DNA of 9,084 bases from positions 1 to 9,084 of the forward strand of contig CAYOWC010000202.1 of NCBI GenBank assembly GCA_964407525.1, given 5' to 3'. Below the pieces are notes generated by a model that ran no database searches, was not told the DNA's origin, and saw only the letters and a list, made by a program, of their open reading frames with translations. Each line of letters begins with the position of its first letter. Within the stretch, counting starts at the first letter, position 1. A program made the translations under genes and the position numbers. The DNA is from DUZB01 sp964407525. GTDB lineage: Bacteria; Desulfobacterota; DSM-4660; Desulfatiglandales; Desulfatiglandaceae. Below, piece after piece: positions 1 through 5,536 of this stretch.

Positions 1-169
1 CATGGGTCTCGCATCAATCGCCATAGATGGGCCTCGTGACGACCGGCGGTGACACGATAGTGAGAAAGAATAGGCAGTAAGAAGGCTTAGGGTTACGCTG
101 GAATGTGGAAAGCAGGAAATGCGAACCGTAGAATCTCAAATATGGGCTTTTCCTCCCGTATAAACAGAA

Positions 170-205
170 GAGGGCACAGAGATTTTCGGTTTTCTCTGTG
201 CCCTC
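170..205. repeat. Perfect 13-bp hairpin downstream of the BKACE gene
   Basis: The arms gagggcacagaga (170-182) and tctctgtgccctc (193-205) are exact reverse complements around a 10-base loop, ttttcggttt. The hairpin lies about 80 bases past the stop of the minus-strand BKACE gene. It could form the 3' end of that transcript, but no clear U-run follows on either strand, so it is not a classic intrinsic terminator. The ctctgtgccctc wording resembles dispersed intergenic repeats seen in anaerobic deltaproteobacteria (recall, not checked). The rest of 1-284 shows no supportable gene. Confidence 0.6.
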
Positions 206-284
206 CGTGAATTCTGCCAGAAAACAAGTGGACCACGCTGCAATCAAACCCGATCTTTGCGCGGTTCAATCTTCGCTATTCAAT

Positions 285-1223
285 CTAAAATTTCACCTTG
301 TCCAGGCCTTTAAGATCCAGGATCTCACGGGCCTCATCGGGCGTAGCGGGCTCCAGACTCAGCTCTTTCGCAATGTTTACCACCATGCGAACCTGGTCCG
401 CACTGGAGGTAGCCTGTTTACCTTTGCCGGCATAAAGGGAATCTTCCAGGCCCACTCTGACATTCGGGGCCCCCATTGCCATGGCCGTGGCAGCCAGGGA
501 TATCTGATGTCGGCCCGCTCCAGCCACAGACCAGGTGAAATTGCCTTTACCAATTGACTCAACGGCTTCTTCATACATCCAGAGGAGATGTTTGATGGAA
601 GGGGTCATCCACCCCACCAGCGGGCCAAATACGAACTGAAGATGGGGAGGCTGTTTTACCAGACCCTCTCTCATTAGCCAGGCCACATATCCGATATGTC
701 CCAACTCGTATAGCTCAAATTCCGGCTTGGTGTCTGCCTCCAGCATGGTCTTGGCATATTCCATGTCGTCCCCCAGTGTTGGGGGCATTAATATCTTGTC
801 CCGGGTAGATTCTATATAGTCCCGTTCCCAATCATATTTAAATTTCCCTTCATATCGGGAAGTCAATTCAAACAACCCCAGATTGAAAGGGGCGGGGTCA
901 AAAGAACACATCTCCGGCTTCAACGTCTTCACCGGGATCAATTTCTCTTGAACAGTCTGATTAGGTCCCCCCCCAGTAGTGGGCAGAAGCACCAGATCGC
1001 ACCGGGATTTAATTCCCCCCAAGACCTCTTTGAAAATGTTTACATCTGCGGTGGGTTTGCCGTCTTCCGGCTGCCGCACATGGATATGGGCAATGGCCGC
1101 TCCCGCCTCCCATGACTTTACGGCATCCTCAATAATCTGATCCGGAGTCAAGGGCAGGTAGTCGCTCATGGCGGGAATGTGAATAGCGCCTGTAATTGCA
1201 GCGGTAATAATAATTTTACTCAT
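285..1223 (-). CDS. Beta-keto acid cleavage enzyme (BKACE, DUF849 family)
   Basis: This 312-residue protein is probably a cytoplasmic Zn-dependent TIM-barrel enzyme that condenses a beta-keto acid with acetyl-CoA and splits it into acetoacetate and a new acyl-CoA. What the sequence shows: the metal-site motif HIHVR (H46, H48), the TTGGG loop (82-86), KPEM (102-105), and RVGLED (R256, E260, D261). R256, E260 and D261 match the spacing of R226, E230 and D231 in the lysine-fermentation enzyme Kce, as I recall them. The AITGAIHIP start and the DWERDYIESTRD segment (131-142) suggest the longer DUF849 subgroup, whose substrates are mostly unknown. Residue 14 is Ile where Kce has Glu14, so a 3-keto-5-aminohexanoate substrate is unlikely. 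Length is normal. The ATG at 1223 follows an AAGGAG site (1231-1236) by 7 bases. It is the last gene of the minus-strand cluster, 171 bases after the acyl-CoA synthetase alpha gene. Family is secure; substrate is unknown. Confidence 0.93.
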   Translation of the reverse strand: MSKIIITAAITGAIHIPAMSDYLPLTPDQIIEDAVKSWEAGAAIAHIHVRQPEDGKPTADVNIFKEVLGGIKSRCDLVLLPTTGGGPNQTVQEKLIPVKTLKPEMCSFDPAPFNLGLFELTSRYEGKFKYDWERDYIESTRDKILMPPTLGDDMEYAKTMLEADTKPEFELYELGHIGYVAWLMREGLVKQPPHLQFVFGPLVGWMTPSIKHLLWMYEEAVESIGKGNFTWSVAGAGRHQISLAATAMAMGAPNVRVGLEDSLYAGKGKQATSSADQVRMVVNIAKELSLEPATPDEAREILDLKGLDKVKF

Positions 1224-1309
1224 GATAATACTCCTTATTCTGAATTCTGGAACCTATGCTGAGCGGTTCAATGTTTATATTATTGTAGGTTTCAAAATAA
1301 TAGTTTTGG

Positions 1310-1382
1310 GGACGCAGATTTCCGCAGATACGCACAGAATTAAAAACACAAAATCAGAGACAATCTGCGTTCATCAGCGTCC
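1310..1382. repeat. Imperfect inverted repeat between alpha subunit and BKACE genes
   Basis: The left arm (1310-1329, ggacgcagatttccgcagat) pairs with the right arm (1363-1382) at 16 of 20 positions, around a 33-base AT-rich centre. It fills much of the 171-base spacer in the minus-strand cluster. The repeated atctgcg/gacgc wording is typical of small mobile-looking intergenic repeats in deltaproteobacterial and other environmental genomes (recall). In RNA it could form a long stem-loop that separates BKACE expression from the two upstream genes. No reading frame inside it looks real. Confidence 0.65.
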
Positions 1383-1394
1383 AGATTCTCTTTC

Positions 1395-2837
1395 TTACCG
1401 GGTCATGGCTTTGCGGCAACGCTGTAAGATCGAAAGAACCTCAAAGGGTTCCTCTACCAGCCCGAACGTGGGAATCCCTCTGGGTTCAAGAAAAGCCTTG
1501 GCCTCTTCCATGTAGTTCTTGTCACCACTGAAGGTCACATAAACAGGCTTTTCGGGATATTCTTCAGCTACTTCGACAATAAATTCCAGGGAGGGGATAC
1601 CTGTTCCTTCCGTAAGCATCACCACGGGCACCACCGCGTCGATATTGGGATCTCTCAAAACGGCCCGCATCCCTTCCCGGTAACCAAATTCAATGCCGTG
1701 GGAGGTAGCTGAAGGCCAGATGTCCACTGGATTTCTCATGCGAATGTATGGCGGACTGATTTCCTGCAACCTTTTTCGATTTTCCTCTTCCAGTTGCGGC
1801 ACCTGAAGCCCCAGTTCGTTGTGGCATAAATCAGAAAGCACCACAAGCATGGCCCCTGAAGGAGCCAGAAAACTCACCCTCGGCCCCTTGGGCAACGGCA
1901 TGACCGCAAGGGCCTTGGCTGCCAGAAAAAGATGAGAATACTTCCGAACACGTACAACGCCCGCCTGCCGAAGTGCGCCATCGGTCACCCGGTCATCAGA
2001 GGCCATTGCCGCGGTATGGGCCACCGCAGCCCTGGCCCCCTCTCTGGTGCTGCCTCCCTTTAGGAGGATAACCGGTTTTCGCCTGGTAACCTCCCTGGCC
2101 ACTTCAAGAAACCGTTTGGGCTTTTTAAAGCTTTCCAGGTACATAAAGATCGCCTTGGTCTCTTCGTCCTCTCCGAGATATTCCAGCGCTTCGCTTTCGT
2201 CCACGTCCAGTTTATTGCCCAGCCCTATCACCCGGGCCACCCCATAGTTTTCGTGGGTGAGAATATAACGCATGGTGTGGGTGGCAAAATTCCCCGTCTG
2301 GGCTATATAAGAGATGGGTCCACGGGGAATCTTTCCCAACGGGAAAAAACTGGATGTAAAGCCTATTGGGGTTGAGATGTGTCCCGATGTATTGGGTCCG
2401 AGAACCCGAATTCCCGTCTCCTGGATAAGTTGGATAAGGTCCTTCTGCATCTGCTCCCCTTCCTGGTCTACCTCGGAAAAGCCCCCTGCAGCCAGAACAA
2501 CCGCATTGATTCCTTTTTCCGTAACCTTTCGAAGAGCTTCCAGGTTCATTTTGGCAGGAAGAATGATTATGGCTAAATCAATCCCATGGGGCAGTTCCTC
2601 AATGCTTGACGTAACCTTCTTCCCCAGGATCTCCCCACCCTTCGGATTCACAAGGTGGAGTTCTCCCTCAAATCCGTTGGCCAGGATGTTTTGGATCACA
2701 TCATTCCCTGGTTTCCCAGGCGTTCCGGAGGCCCCGATAACAACCACGCTCTTTGGTTCAAAAAAGCCTTCTAAATGAGTGCTCAAGATATCTACCTCGT
2801 CTTTACAATTTGCGTTCACCGAACCATTGGCCGGCAT
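1395..2837 (-). CDS. ADP-forming acyl-CoA synthetase, alpha (CoA-binding/ligase) subunit
   Basis: This protein should pair with the upstream ATP-grasp subunit to catalyse acyl-CoA + ADP + Pi <-> acid + CoA + ATP in the cytoplasm. At 480 residues it has the size and layout of a separate archaeal-type ACD alpha subunit. A CoA-binding Rossmann domain carries VVVIGASG (31-38) and VLGPNTSG (145-152). The ligase flavodoxin-like domain begins near SYIAQTGNF (176-184) and contains the probable phospho-histidine H274 in AVAHTAAMAS, where most relatives read SHTG. The C-terminal domain carries RNPVDIWP (368-375). No ATP-grasp domain is fused, so the neighbour must supply it. The ATG at 2837 has no clear Shine-Dalgarno. 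A TTG at 2786 is preceded by GAGGT (2794-2798) at 7 bases and would remove 17 unconserved-looking residues, so it may be the true start. Stop TAA is at 1395-1397. Acyl specificity cannot be read from the sequence. Confidence 0.92.
   Translation of the reverse strand: MPANGSVNANCKDEVDILSTHLEGFFEPKSVVVIGASGTPGKPGNDVIQNILANGFEGELHLVNPKGGEILGKKVTSSIEELPHGIDLAIIILPAKMNLEALRKVTEKGINAVVLAAGGFSEVDQEGEQMQKDLIQLIQETGIRVLGPNTSGHISTPIGFTSSFFPLGKIPRGPISYIAQTGNFATHTMRYILTHENYGVARVIGLGNKLDVDESEALEYLGEDEETKAIFMYLESFKKPKRFLEVAREVTRRKPVILLKGGSTREGARAAVAHTAAMASDDRVTDGALRQAGVVRVRKYSHLFLAAKALAVMPLPKGPRVSFLAPSGAMLVVLSDLCHNELGLQVPQLEEENRKRLQEISPPYIRMRNPVDIWPSATSHGIEFGYREGMRAVLRDPNIDAVVPVVMLTEGTGIPSLEFIVEVAEEYPEKPVYVTFSGDKNYMEEAKAFLEPRGIPTFGLVEEPFEVLSILQRCRKAMTR
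2794..2798 (-). promoter_or_regulatory. Candidate ribosome binding site for an internal TTG start of the alpha subunit
   Basis: On the minus strand, GAGGT lies 7 bases before TTG (2786-2784), in frame with the alpha-subunit gene. The upstream ATG at 2837 follows AT-rich sequence with no purine-rich site. Starting at TTG gives a protein beginning about ten residues before the PKSVVVIGAS core, close to what I recall for related proteins. Confidence 0.4.
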
Positions 2838-2843
2838 ATGTGT

Positions 2844-2856
2844 ATAGAATTTCTAT
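2844..2856. repeat. 13-bp AT-rich palindrome in the beta-alpha gap
   Basis: The sequence atagaatttctat has arms ATAGAA and TTCTAT around one base. It fills most of the 20-base gap between the two synthetase subunit genes. With a 1-base centre it cannot form a normal hairpin, so a protein-binding site or chance are the alternatives. AT-rich palindromes arise easily by chance. Confidence 0.3.
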
Positions 2857-2857
2857 T

Positions 2858-3538
2858 CTAGCGAAATGTTACCAAGGCGTCAACCGCAATGGGTTTGCCA
2901 TCCGTAATCACCAATGGATTAACATCGATTCCTTGAATCGCTTCATGTTCCAATCCGATCGTACCGAGTGCGATCAGGCTATTGACCATCATTTTCTTAT
3001 CCACCTCTTTGAGGCCACGAATGGCACCCAGAATCTTATGCCCCCTGATCTCTTCCATCATTTCAAAGGCATCCTGTTCGCTGATGGGAGCCACCCGAAA
3101 AGAGACATCTTCCAAAATCTCTGTAAAAATACCTCCCAGCCCAAACATGACGCAAGGACCGAATTGCTCATCCCGATTCATGCCGATGACCAGTTCTCTC
3201 TCGCCCTTTATCATTTTCTGGACCAAAAACTTGTCCACATCGCCGGAGCATCTGTCTTTCAGCAGATTGAATGCTTCTTCCATATCGCCATCATTGCGAA
3301 GATCCAACTTAATCAGGCCTTTTTCCGTTTTATGCGTAATCTCTTCTGAGCAGACCTTCAAAACAACAGGATATGCGAGATCTCTTGCGGCGCGTTGCGC
3401 TCCACTGAGATCGTCTACCAAGGTCTCTCCTACAACAGGAATACCGTAGGCCGAAATGACTTGCTTACTATCATATTCAGAAAGCGCCTTTTTGTTATTT
3501 TTCCGCGCAGACTCCATTATGTCCAAAATCTGTTTCAC
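2858..3538 (-). CDS. ADP-forming acyl-CoA synthetase, beta (ATP-grasp) subunit
   Basis: This 226-residue ATP-grasp protein matches the size of archaeal ACD beta subunits. It should bind the nucleotide and pass phosphate to or from the alpha-subunit histidine. Visible family marks are ALSEYDSKQVISAYGIPV (18-35), the strand YPVVLKVCSEEITHKTEKG (56-74) with H69-K70 at the place of the second catalytic histidine of ACD enzymes, the glycine-rich stretch QFGPCVMFGLGGIFTEIL (125-142), VSFRVAP (145-151), and the metal-binding region DVNPLV (205-210, usually EINPL) before AVDAL. It is the first gene of the minus-strand cluster and lies 20 bases before the alpha gene. The GTG start at 3538 is 6 bases from AGGAGG (3545-3550). 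An ATG at 3540-3538 overlaps it but is closed at once by TGA, so GTG is the start. Confidence 0.92.
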   Translation of the reverse strand: MKQILDIMESARKNNKKALSEYDSKQVISAYGIPVVGETLVDDLSGAQRAARDLAYPVVLKVCSEEITHKTEKGLIKLDLRNDGDMEEAFNLLKDRCSGDVDKFLVQKMIKGERELVIGMNRDEQFGPCVMFGLGGIFTEILEDVSFRVAPISEQDAFEMMEEIRGHKILGAIRGLKEVDKKMMVNSLIALGTIGLEHEAIQGIDVNPLVITDGKPIAVDALVTFR

Positions 3539-3544
3539 ATCTAT

Positions 3545-3550
3545 CCTCCT
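3545..3550 (-). promoter_or_regulatory. Strong ribosome binding site fixing the GTG start of the beta subunit
   Basis: AGGAGG on the minus strand lies 6 bases before GTG (3538-3536). The nearer ATG (3540-3538) reads ATG-TGA, a start followed directly by a stop and sharing a base with the GTG. Confidence 0.75.
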
Positions 3551-3642
3551 GAATTAAAAAACATAGTTTGATTTGGATTCTGAAAAAAGTCGAATAAGAA
3601 AGACATTCTTCTTGACTTTTGGGCTCCAAACAACCCATATTA

Positions 3643-3680
3643 TGTCACATGTGATAACATCAGTCTTCGATTCTTGTCAA
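3643..3680 (-). promoter_or_regulatory. Possible sigma70-type promoter for the synthetase/BKACE cluster
   Basis: The minus strand has a perfect TTGACA at 3680-3675. The -10 candidate TGTTAT (4 of 6) has a short 15-base spacer. A better -10-like CATAAT lies further down at 3643-3638, but its own -35 is weak. The match is suggestive only, although the position, about 100-140 bases before the first gene, is sensible. Confidence 0.3.
3645..3654. promoter_or_regulatory. TCACATGTGA palindrome, candidate operator
   Basis: A perfect 10-bp palindrome lies in the divergent spacer, about 107 bases upstream of the beta-subunit GTG. On the minus strand it sits just downstream of a TTGACA (3680-3675) and just upstream of CATAAT (3643-3638). 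It therefore overlaps the likely RNA polymerase site of the leftward promoter, as expected for a repressor operator. The regulator is not encoded in this window and its family cannot be named. Confidence 0.35.
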
Positions 3681-3701
3681 TTACTTTTTCTTCTTGACAA
3701 G
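3673..3701. repeat. Inverted repeat holding divergent TTGACA elements
   Basis: Cttgtcaa (3673-3680) and ttgacaag (3694-3701) are exact inverted arms around a 13-base pyrimidine-rich centre. Each arm holds an outward-facing TTGACA, one per strand. The repeat could place back-to-back -35 boxes, or be a regulator site that controls both clusters. Confidence 0.5.
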
Positions 3702-3721
3702 CGGTGCTGGGTGCGATAAAT
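3694..3721 (+). promoter_or_regulatory. Possible sigma70-type promoter toward the ABC importer operon
   Basis: TTGACA at 3694-3699 is perfect. The -10 candidates GATAAA (3715-3720, 15-base spacer) and ATAAAT (3716-3721, 16-base spacer) are weak. If used, the transcript would carry a leader of about 400 bases before the binding-protein gene. A closer promoter cannot be excluded. Confidence 0.25.
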
Positions 3722-3738
3722 ATTTTTACTCATCAAGT

Positions 3739-3755
3739 CATCTGATCATTAGATG
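3739..3755. repeat. Short inverted repeat CATCT-N7-AGATG
   Basis: Five-base arms (3739-3743 and 3751-3755) flank gatcatt. The site lies just downstream of the rightward promoter candidate and could be an operator half-site pair. Short arms like these also occur by chance. Confidence 0.2.
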
Positions 3756-4003
3756 CCGTATCCTAATGTCTTAATATTTCAAAAACAGAATACTTTTCAG
3801 GAATGTAAATATCGTATCTAACCGTCCCAACTGAATTTTTACTGATGGAAATTCCTGCTGATCTCGCAAATATCACCCATGAATTGAACCATTGGGGTCT
3901 GGCGATAAACCAGCGAACTGAGTTTCACAAATCCATCACCCGATTGTCGGGGATTCGTTTGGAAACCTTGAGACTCAGCCCCAAATCCCGGTGTTCGTAT
4001 CTG

Positions 4004-4012
4004 AAAGGAGGT
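4004..4012 (+). promoter_or_regulatory. Orphan near-perfect Shine-Dalgarno in the leader
   Basis: Aaaggaggt is an almost ideal match to the 16S rRNA tail, yet no ATG, GTG or TTG lies at normal distance. Only CTG at 4016 would open a four-codon frame ending in TAA at 4028-4030. It may be a leftover of a lost gene start or part of a leader control element. The surrounding stretch 3760-4035 shows no other gene I can support. Confidence 0.35.
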
Positions 4013-4035
4013 GTTCTGAAAAAAGGGTAAGTAAT

Positions 4036-4131
4036 ATGAGGGTGGATTTTTGGGGTTGTGTGATGGCTAGCCTTGGGACAATCCCACCTGGATCATTAAC
4101 AACATTCATATCGGGAGGTTATTACAGATGA
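4036..4131 (+). CDS. Possible 31-codon upstream ORF overlapping the binding-protein start
   Basis: The frame starts at ATG 4036 and ends at TGA 4129-4131, so its stop overlaps the binding-protein ATG (4128-4130) as ATGA, a classic translational-coupling layout. An AAAGGG (4022-4027) lies 8 bases before the start. The 31-residue product is MRVDFWGCVMASLGTIPPG followed by SLTTFISGGYYR. It matches nothing I recognise and shows no signal peptide. A small stem, TGGGA-CAA-TCCCA (4074-4086), lies inside it. Short frames ending this way occur by chance, so this is a candidate only. Confidence 0.2.
   Translation: MRVDFWGCVMASLGTIPPGSLTTFISGGYYR
4113..4119 (+). promoter_or_regulatory. Ribosome binding site of the binding-protein gene
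   Basis: Gggaggt ends 8 bases before the ATG at 4128. The strong site fits the high expression expected for a periplasmic binding protein and supports this start, which also opens a clean signal peptide. Confidence 0.75.
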
Positions 4132-5273
4132 AAAGATTATTTACCGGAATTTTGGCAGCTTTGCTCGTGTTTATTTTTGTCGGGATTAGCGGCGCCTGGG
4201 AACCCAATGAGAAAGGGTATCTGGGTGTGCCCAGACCTTTTTTGTGGTCACCGGTTGTGAACAAAATGGTCGACACGATGAAATACAAAAAGAAACCACC
4301 CTACACCATTGGTTTCTGTAACACATCCATCTCCAATATATGGCGTGTAGCCCTCCTCCATGAAATCCAGTATTATGCCTTTCTTCACAAAGATTTGATC
4401 AAAAAGCTGATCATTACCGACGCCAACGATGACCCCACCAAACAGATCGCCGACATGCAGAGCCTCATACAGCGGGGCGTGGACATCCTGTTGGTTAGCG
4501 CAGGCCAGTCCGCAGCCATGGACCCGGTTGTGACCCGCGCTATGAAAAAAGGGATTCCGGTAGTCATGGTTGACCGACGTGTAACATCGGACAATTTTGT
4601 CAGCTTTGTCTTCGCTTCAGATCTGACCATCGGCCGTTGGATGGCTCAGTGGACAGCGGAAACTCTGAATTATAAAGGAAACGTCGTGCTGCTGGCAGGA
4701 ATGGCCGGAGCCAGCCCCGCCGAAGAGCGTATCCGTGGAGCCAAAGAAGTCTATATGCAATATCCCGGCATCAAGATACTGGATGTCCAATACTCAGACT
4801 GGTCCCCTGCCAAAGGCAAGAAGATCACGGCTGCGTGGATTCAGAAATACGGGAAAAAGATCGATGCAGTCACCTCCCTTCACGGATTGCAGGGATGGGG
4901 CGCTGTAGAGGCCTATCTTGAGGCCGGATGGGATCCCAAGGACATTCCGCTTCAGACCGGATCCGACCTGAACGGCCAGCTCCAACTGTGTTACAAAAAC
5001 AAAATTCCGCTCTTCATTATCCATTTCCCACCGATACAGGGTGGAGCCGCTCTGGAAACCTGTCTTGATGTGCTGCAGGGAAAACCCGTTCCCCACATGA
5101 GGCCGGTTAAAAACAATCTCATCGTAACCAAGGGTTATGAAACCAAATCCGTGAGAGCGGACAAATATATATATCAGGAAGTGAAAATGGACGGTGCGGG
5201 TGATCTCATTATTTCCGTTGATTTTCCCTTTCCGTACGACGCACACAATTTCAATGTTGATTATCCTAAATAG
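4128..5273 (+). CDS. Sugar-type ABC importer, periplasmic substrate-binding protein (RbsB-like)
   Basis: This protein captures the importer's ligand in the periplasm and delivers it to the membrane complex. The 381-residue precursor starts with MKR, a hydrophobic core (4-19) and SGA before W24, giving a Sec signal peptide cut near residue 23. No lipobox cysteine is present. The mature part is a periplasmic-binding-protein type 1 fold with YTIGFCNTSISNIWR (59-73), DPTKQIADMQSLIQRGVDILLVSA (102-125), GIPVVMVDRRVTSDNFVSF (142-160), GASPAEERIRGA (194-205) and TGSDLNG (277-283). Compared with RbsB (near 300 residues) it is long, with about 35 extra residues after the signal and a C-terminal extension rich in aromatics and ending VDYPK. 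It is first in the plus-strand operon and is followed by a strong hairpin. The ligand is unknown: a ribose/galactose-class pentose or hexose is the default, but this fold binds many polar compounds. Confidence 0.92.
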   Translation: MKRLFTGILAALLVFIFVGISGAWEPNEKGYLGVPRPFLWSPVVNKMVDTMKYKKKPPYTIGFCNTSISNIWRVALLHEIQYYAFLHKDLIKKLIITDANDDPTKQIADMQSLIQRGVDILLVSAGQSAAMDPVVTRAMKKGIPVVMVDRRVTSDNFVSFVFASDLTIGRWMAQWTAETLNYKGNVVLLAGMAGASPAEERIRGAKEVYMQYPGIKILDVQYSDWSPAKGKKITAAWIQKYGKKIDAVTSLHGLQGWGAVEAYLEAGWDPKDIPLQTGSDLNGQLQLCYKNKIPLFIIHFPPIQGGAALETCLDVLQGKPVPHMRPVKNNLIVTKGYETKSVRADKYIYQEVKMDGAGDLIISVDFPFPYDAHNFNVDYPK

Positions 5274-5300
5274 GAAAAAGACTTAAATTTCATTATGATA

Positions 5301-5341
5301 GGCCTTACCCCGGCTTTACAGAGAATGGCCGGGGTAAAGCC
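5301..5341 (+). other. Stable stem-loop after the binding-protein gene, no U-run
   Basis: Ttaccccggc (5305-5314) and gccggggtaa (5328-5337) pair perfectly over 10 bp with a 13-base loop. Past one mismatch the stem gains three more pairs (5301-5303 with 5339-5341). The sequence after it, caataaaaga, has no U-run, so it is probably not an intrinsic terminator. It begins 28 bases after the binding-protein stop. In many binding-protein operons a hairpin here protects the upstream mRNA and lowers downstream expression, and that role is inferred here. Confidence 0.7.
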
Positions 5342-5415
5342 AATAAAAGAGCACGCCTCTGACCGGGGAAAAATGGTCAGCCAGATTGAAAAAAAACTTC
5401 TTAAAGAAAGTTTCG

Positions 5416-5439
5416 CGCAGAGACGCAAAGACGCAGAGG
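5416..5439 (+). repeat. Three tandem 8-bp units, cgcagaga type
   Basis: The units cgcagaga, cgcaaaga and cgcagagg follow each other directly (5416-5423, 5424-5431, 5432-5439). A related cgcaaag series occurs at 9038-9061. They are the core of an intergenic repeat I associate with deltaproteobacterial and other environmental genomes. Frames across it read like RRKDAEE and are not genes. Confidence 0.65.
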
Positions 5440-5486
5440 AAAAAGCCATTAGGTTTAATTTACCGACTTCTATTTTTTTGCGCAGA

Positions 5487-5522
5487 AACCCTTGAACCCT
5501 TGAACCCTTGAACCCTTGAACC
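5487..5522 (+). repeat. Tandem repeat, 4.5 copies of aacccttg
   Basis: Four exact 8-bp copies (5487-5518) are followed by a partial aacc (5519-5522). The array ends only 14 bases before the AGGA ribosome binding site of the ATPase gene, so copy-number change by slippage would alter the spacing and structure of its leader. With the stem-loop and the cgcagaga units it accounts for most of the 273-base gap between binding protein and ATPase. Confidence 0.85.
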
Positions 5523-5536
5523 GAAACGTTTCACAC

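Noticed and set aside
1..3. CAT at the left edge that could be a minus-strand start running out of the window
   Set aside because: No ribosome site lies upstream on that strand and only one codon is visible.
14..247. 77-residue minus-strand ORF near the left edge
   Set aside because: It runs through the perfect hairpin and repeat-like DNA, has no convincing ribosome site or domain, and its composition (FTEGTEKTENLCALF) is typical of translated intergenic repeats.
198..557. 119-residue plus-strand ORF
   Set aside because: It mostly overlaps the BKACE gene antisense, while BKACE has clear family motifs.
2753..3349. 198-residue plus-strand ORF, the longest antisense frame
   Set aside because: It is a shadow of the synthetase beta gene and shows no recognisable motif or ribosome site.
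3845..4030. 61-residue plus-strand ORF in the divergent spacer
   Set aside because: No Shine-Dalgarno before its ATG and no recognisable motif. It may be a gene relic but cannot be supported.
4074..4086. Small TGGGA-CAA-TCCCA hairpin as a riboswitch or attenuator
   Set aside because: A 5-bp stem with a 3-base loop and no U-run is too weak, and no known riboswitch core was recognised in the leader.
5301..5341. Intrinsic terminator after the binding-protein gene
   Set aside because: The stem is strong but neither strand has a following U-run, and the importer genes continue downstream.
5295..5495. 66-residue plus-strand ORF between binding protein and ATPase
   Set aside because: It translates the stem-loop and the cgcagaga repeat (QRRKDAEE), a well-known kind of false gene.
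5487..5522. Tandem aacccttg array as a CRISPR or origin iteron array
   Set aside because: The units are 8 bp with no spacers, there are no cas or replication genes, and the context is an operon leader.
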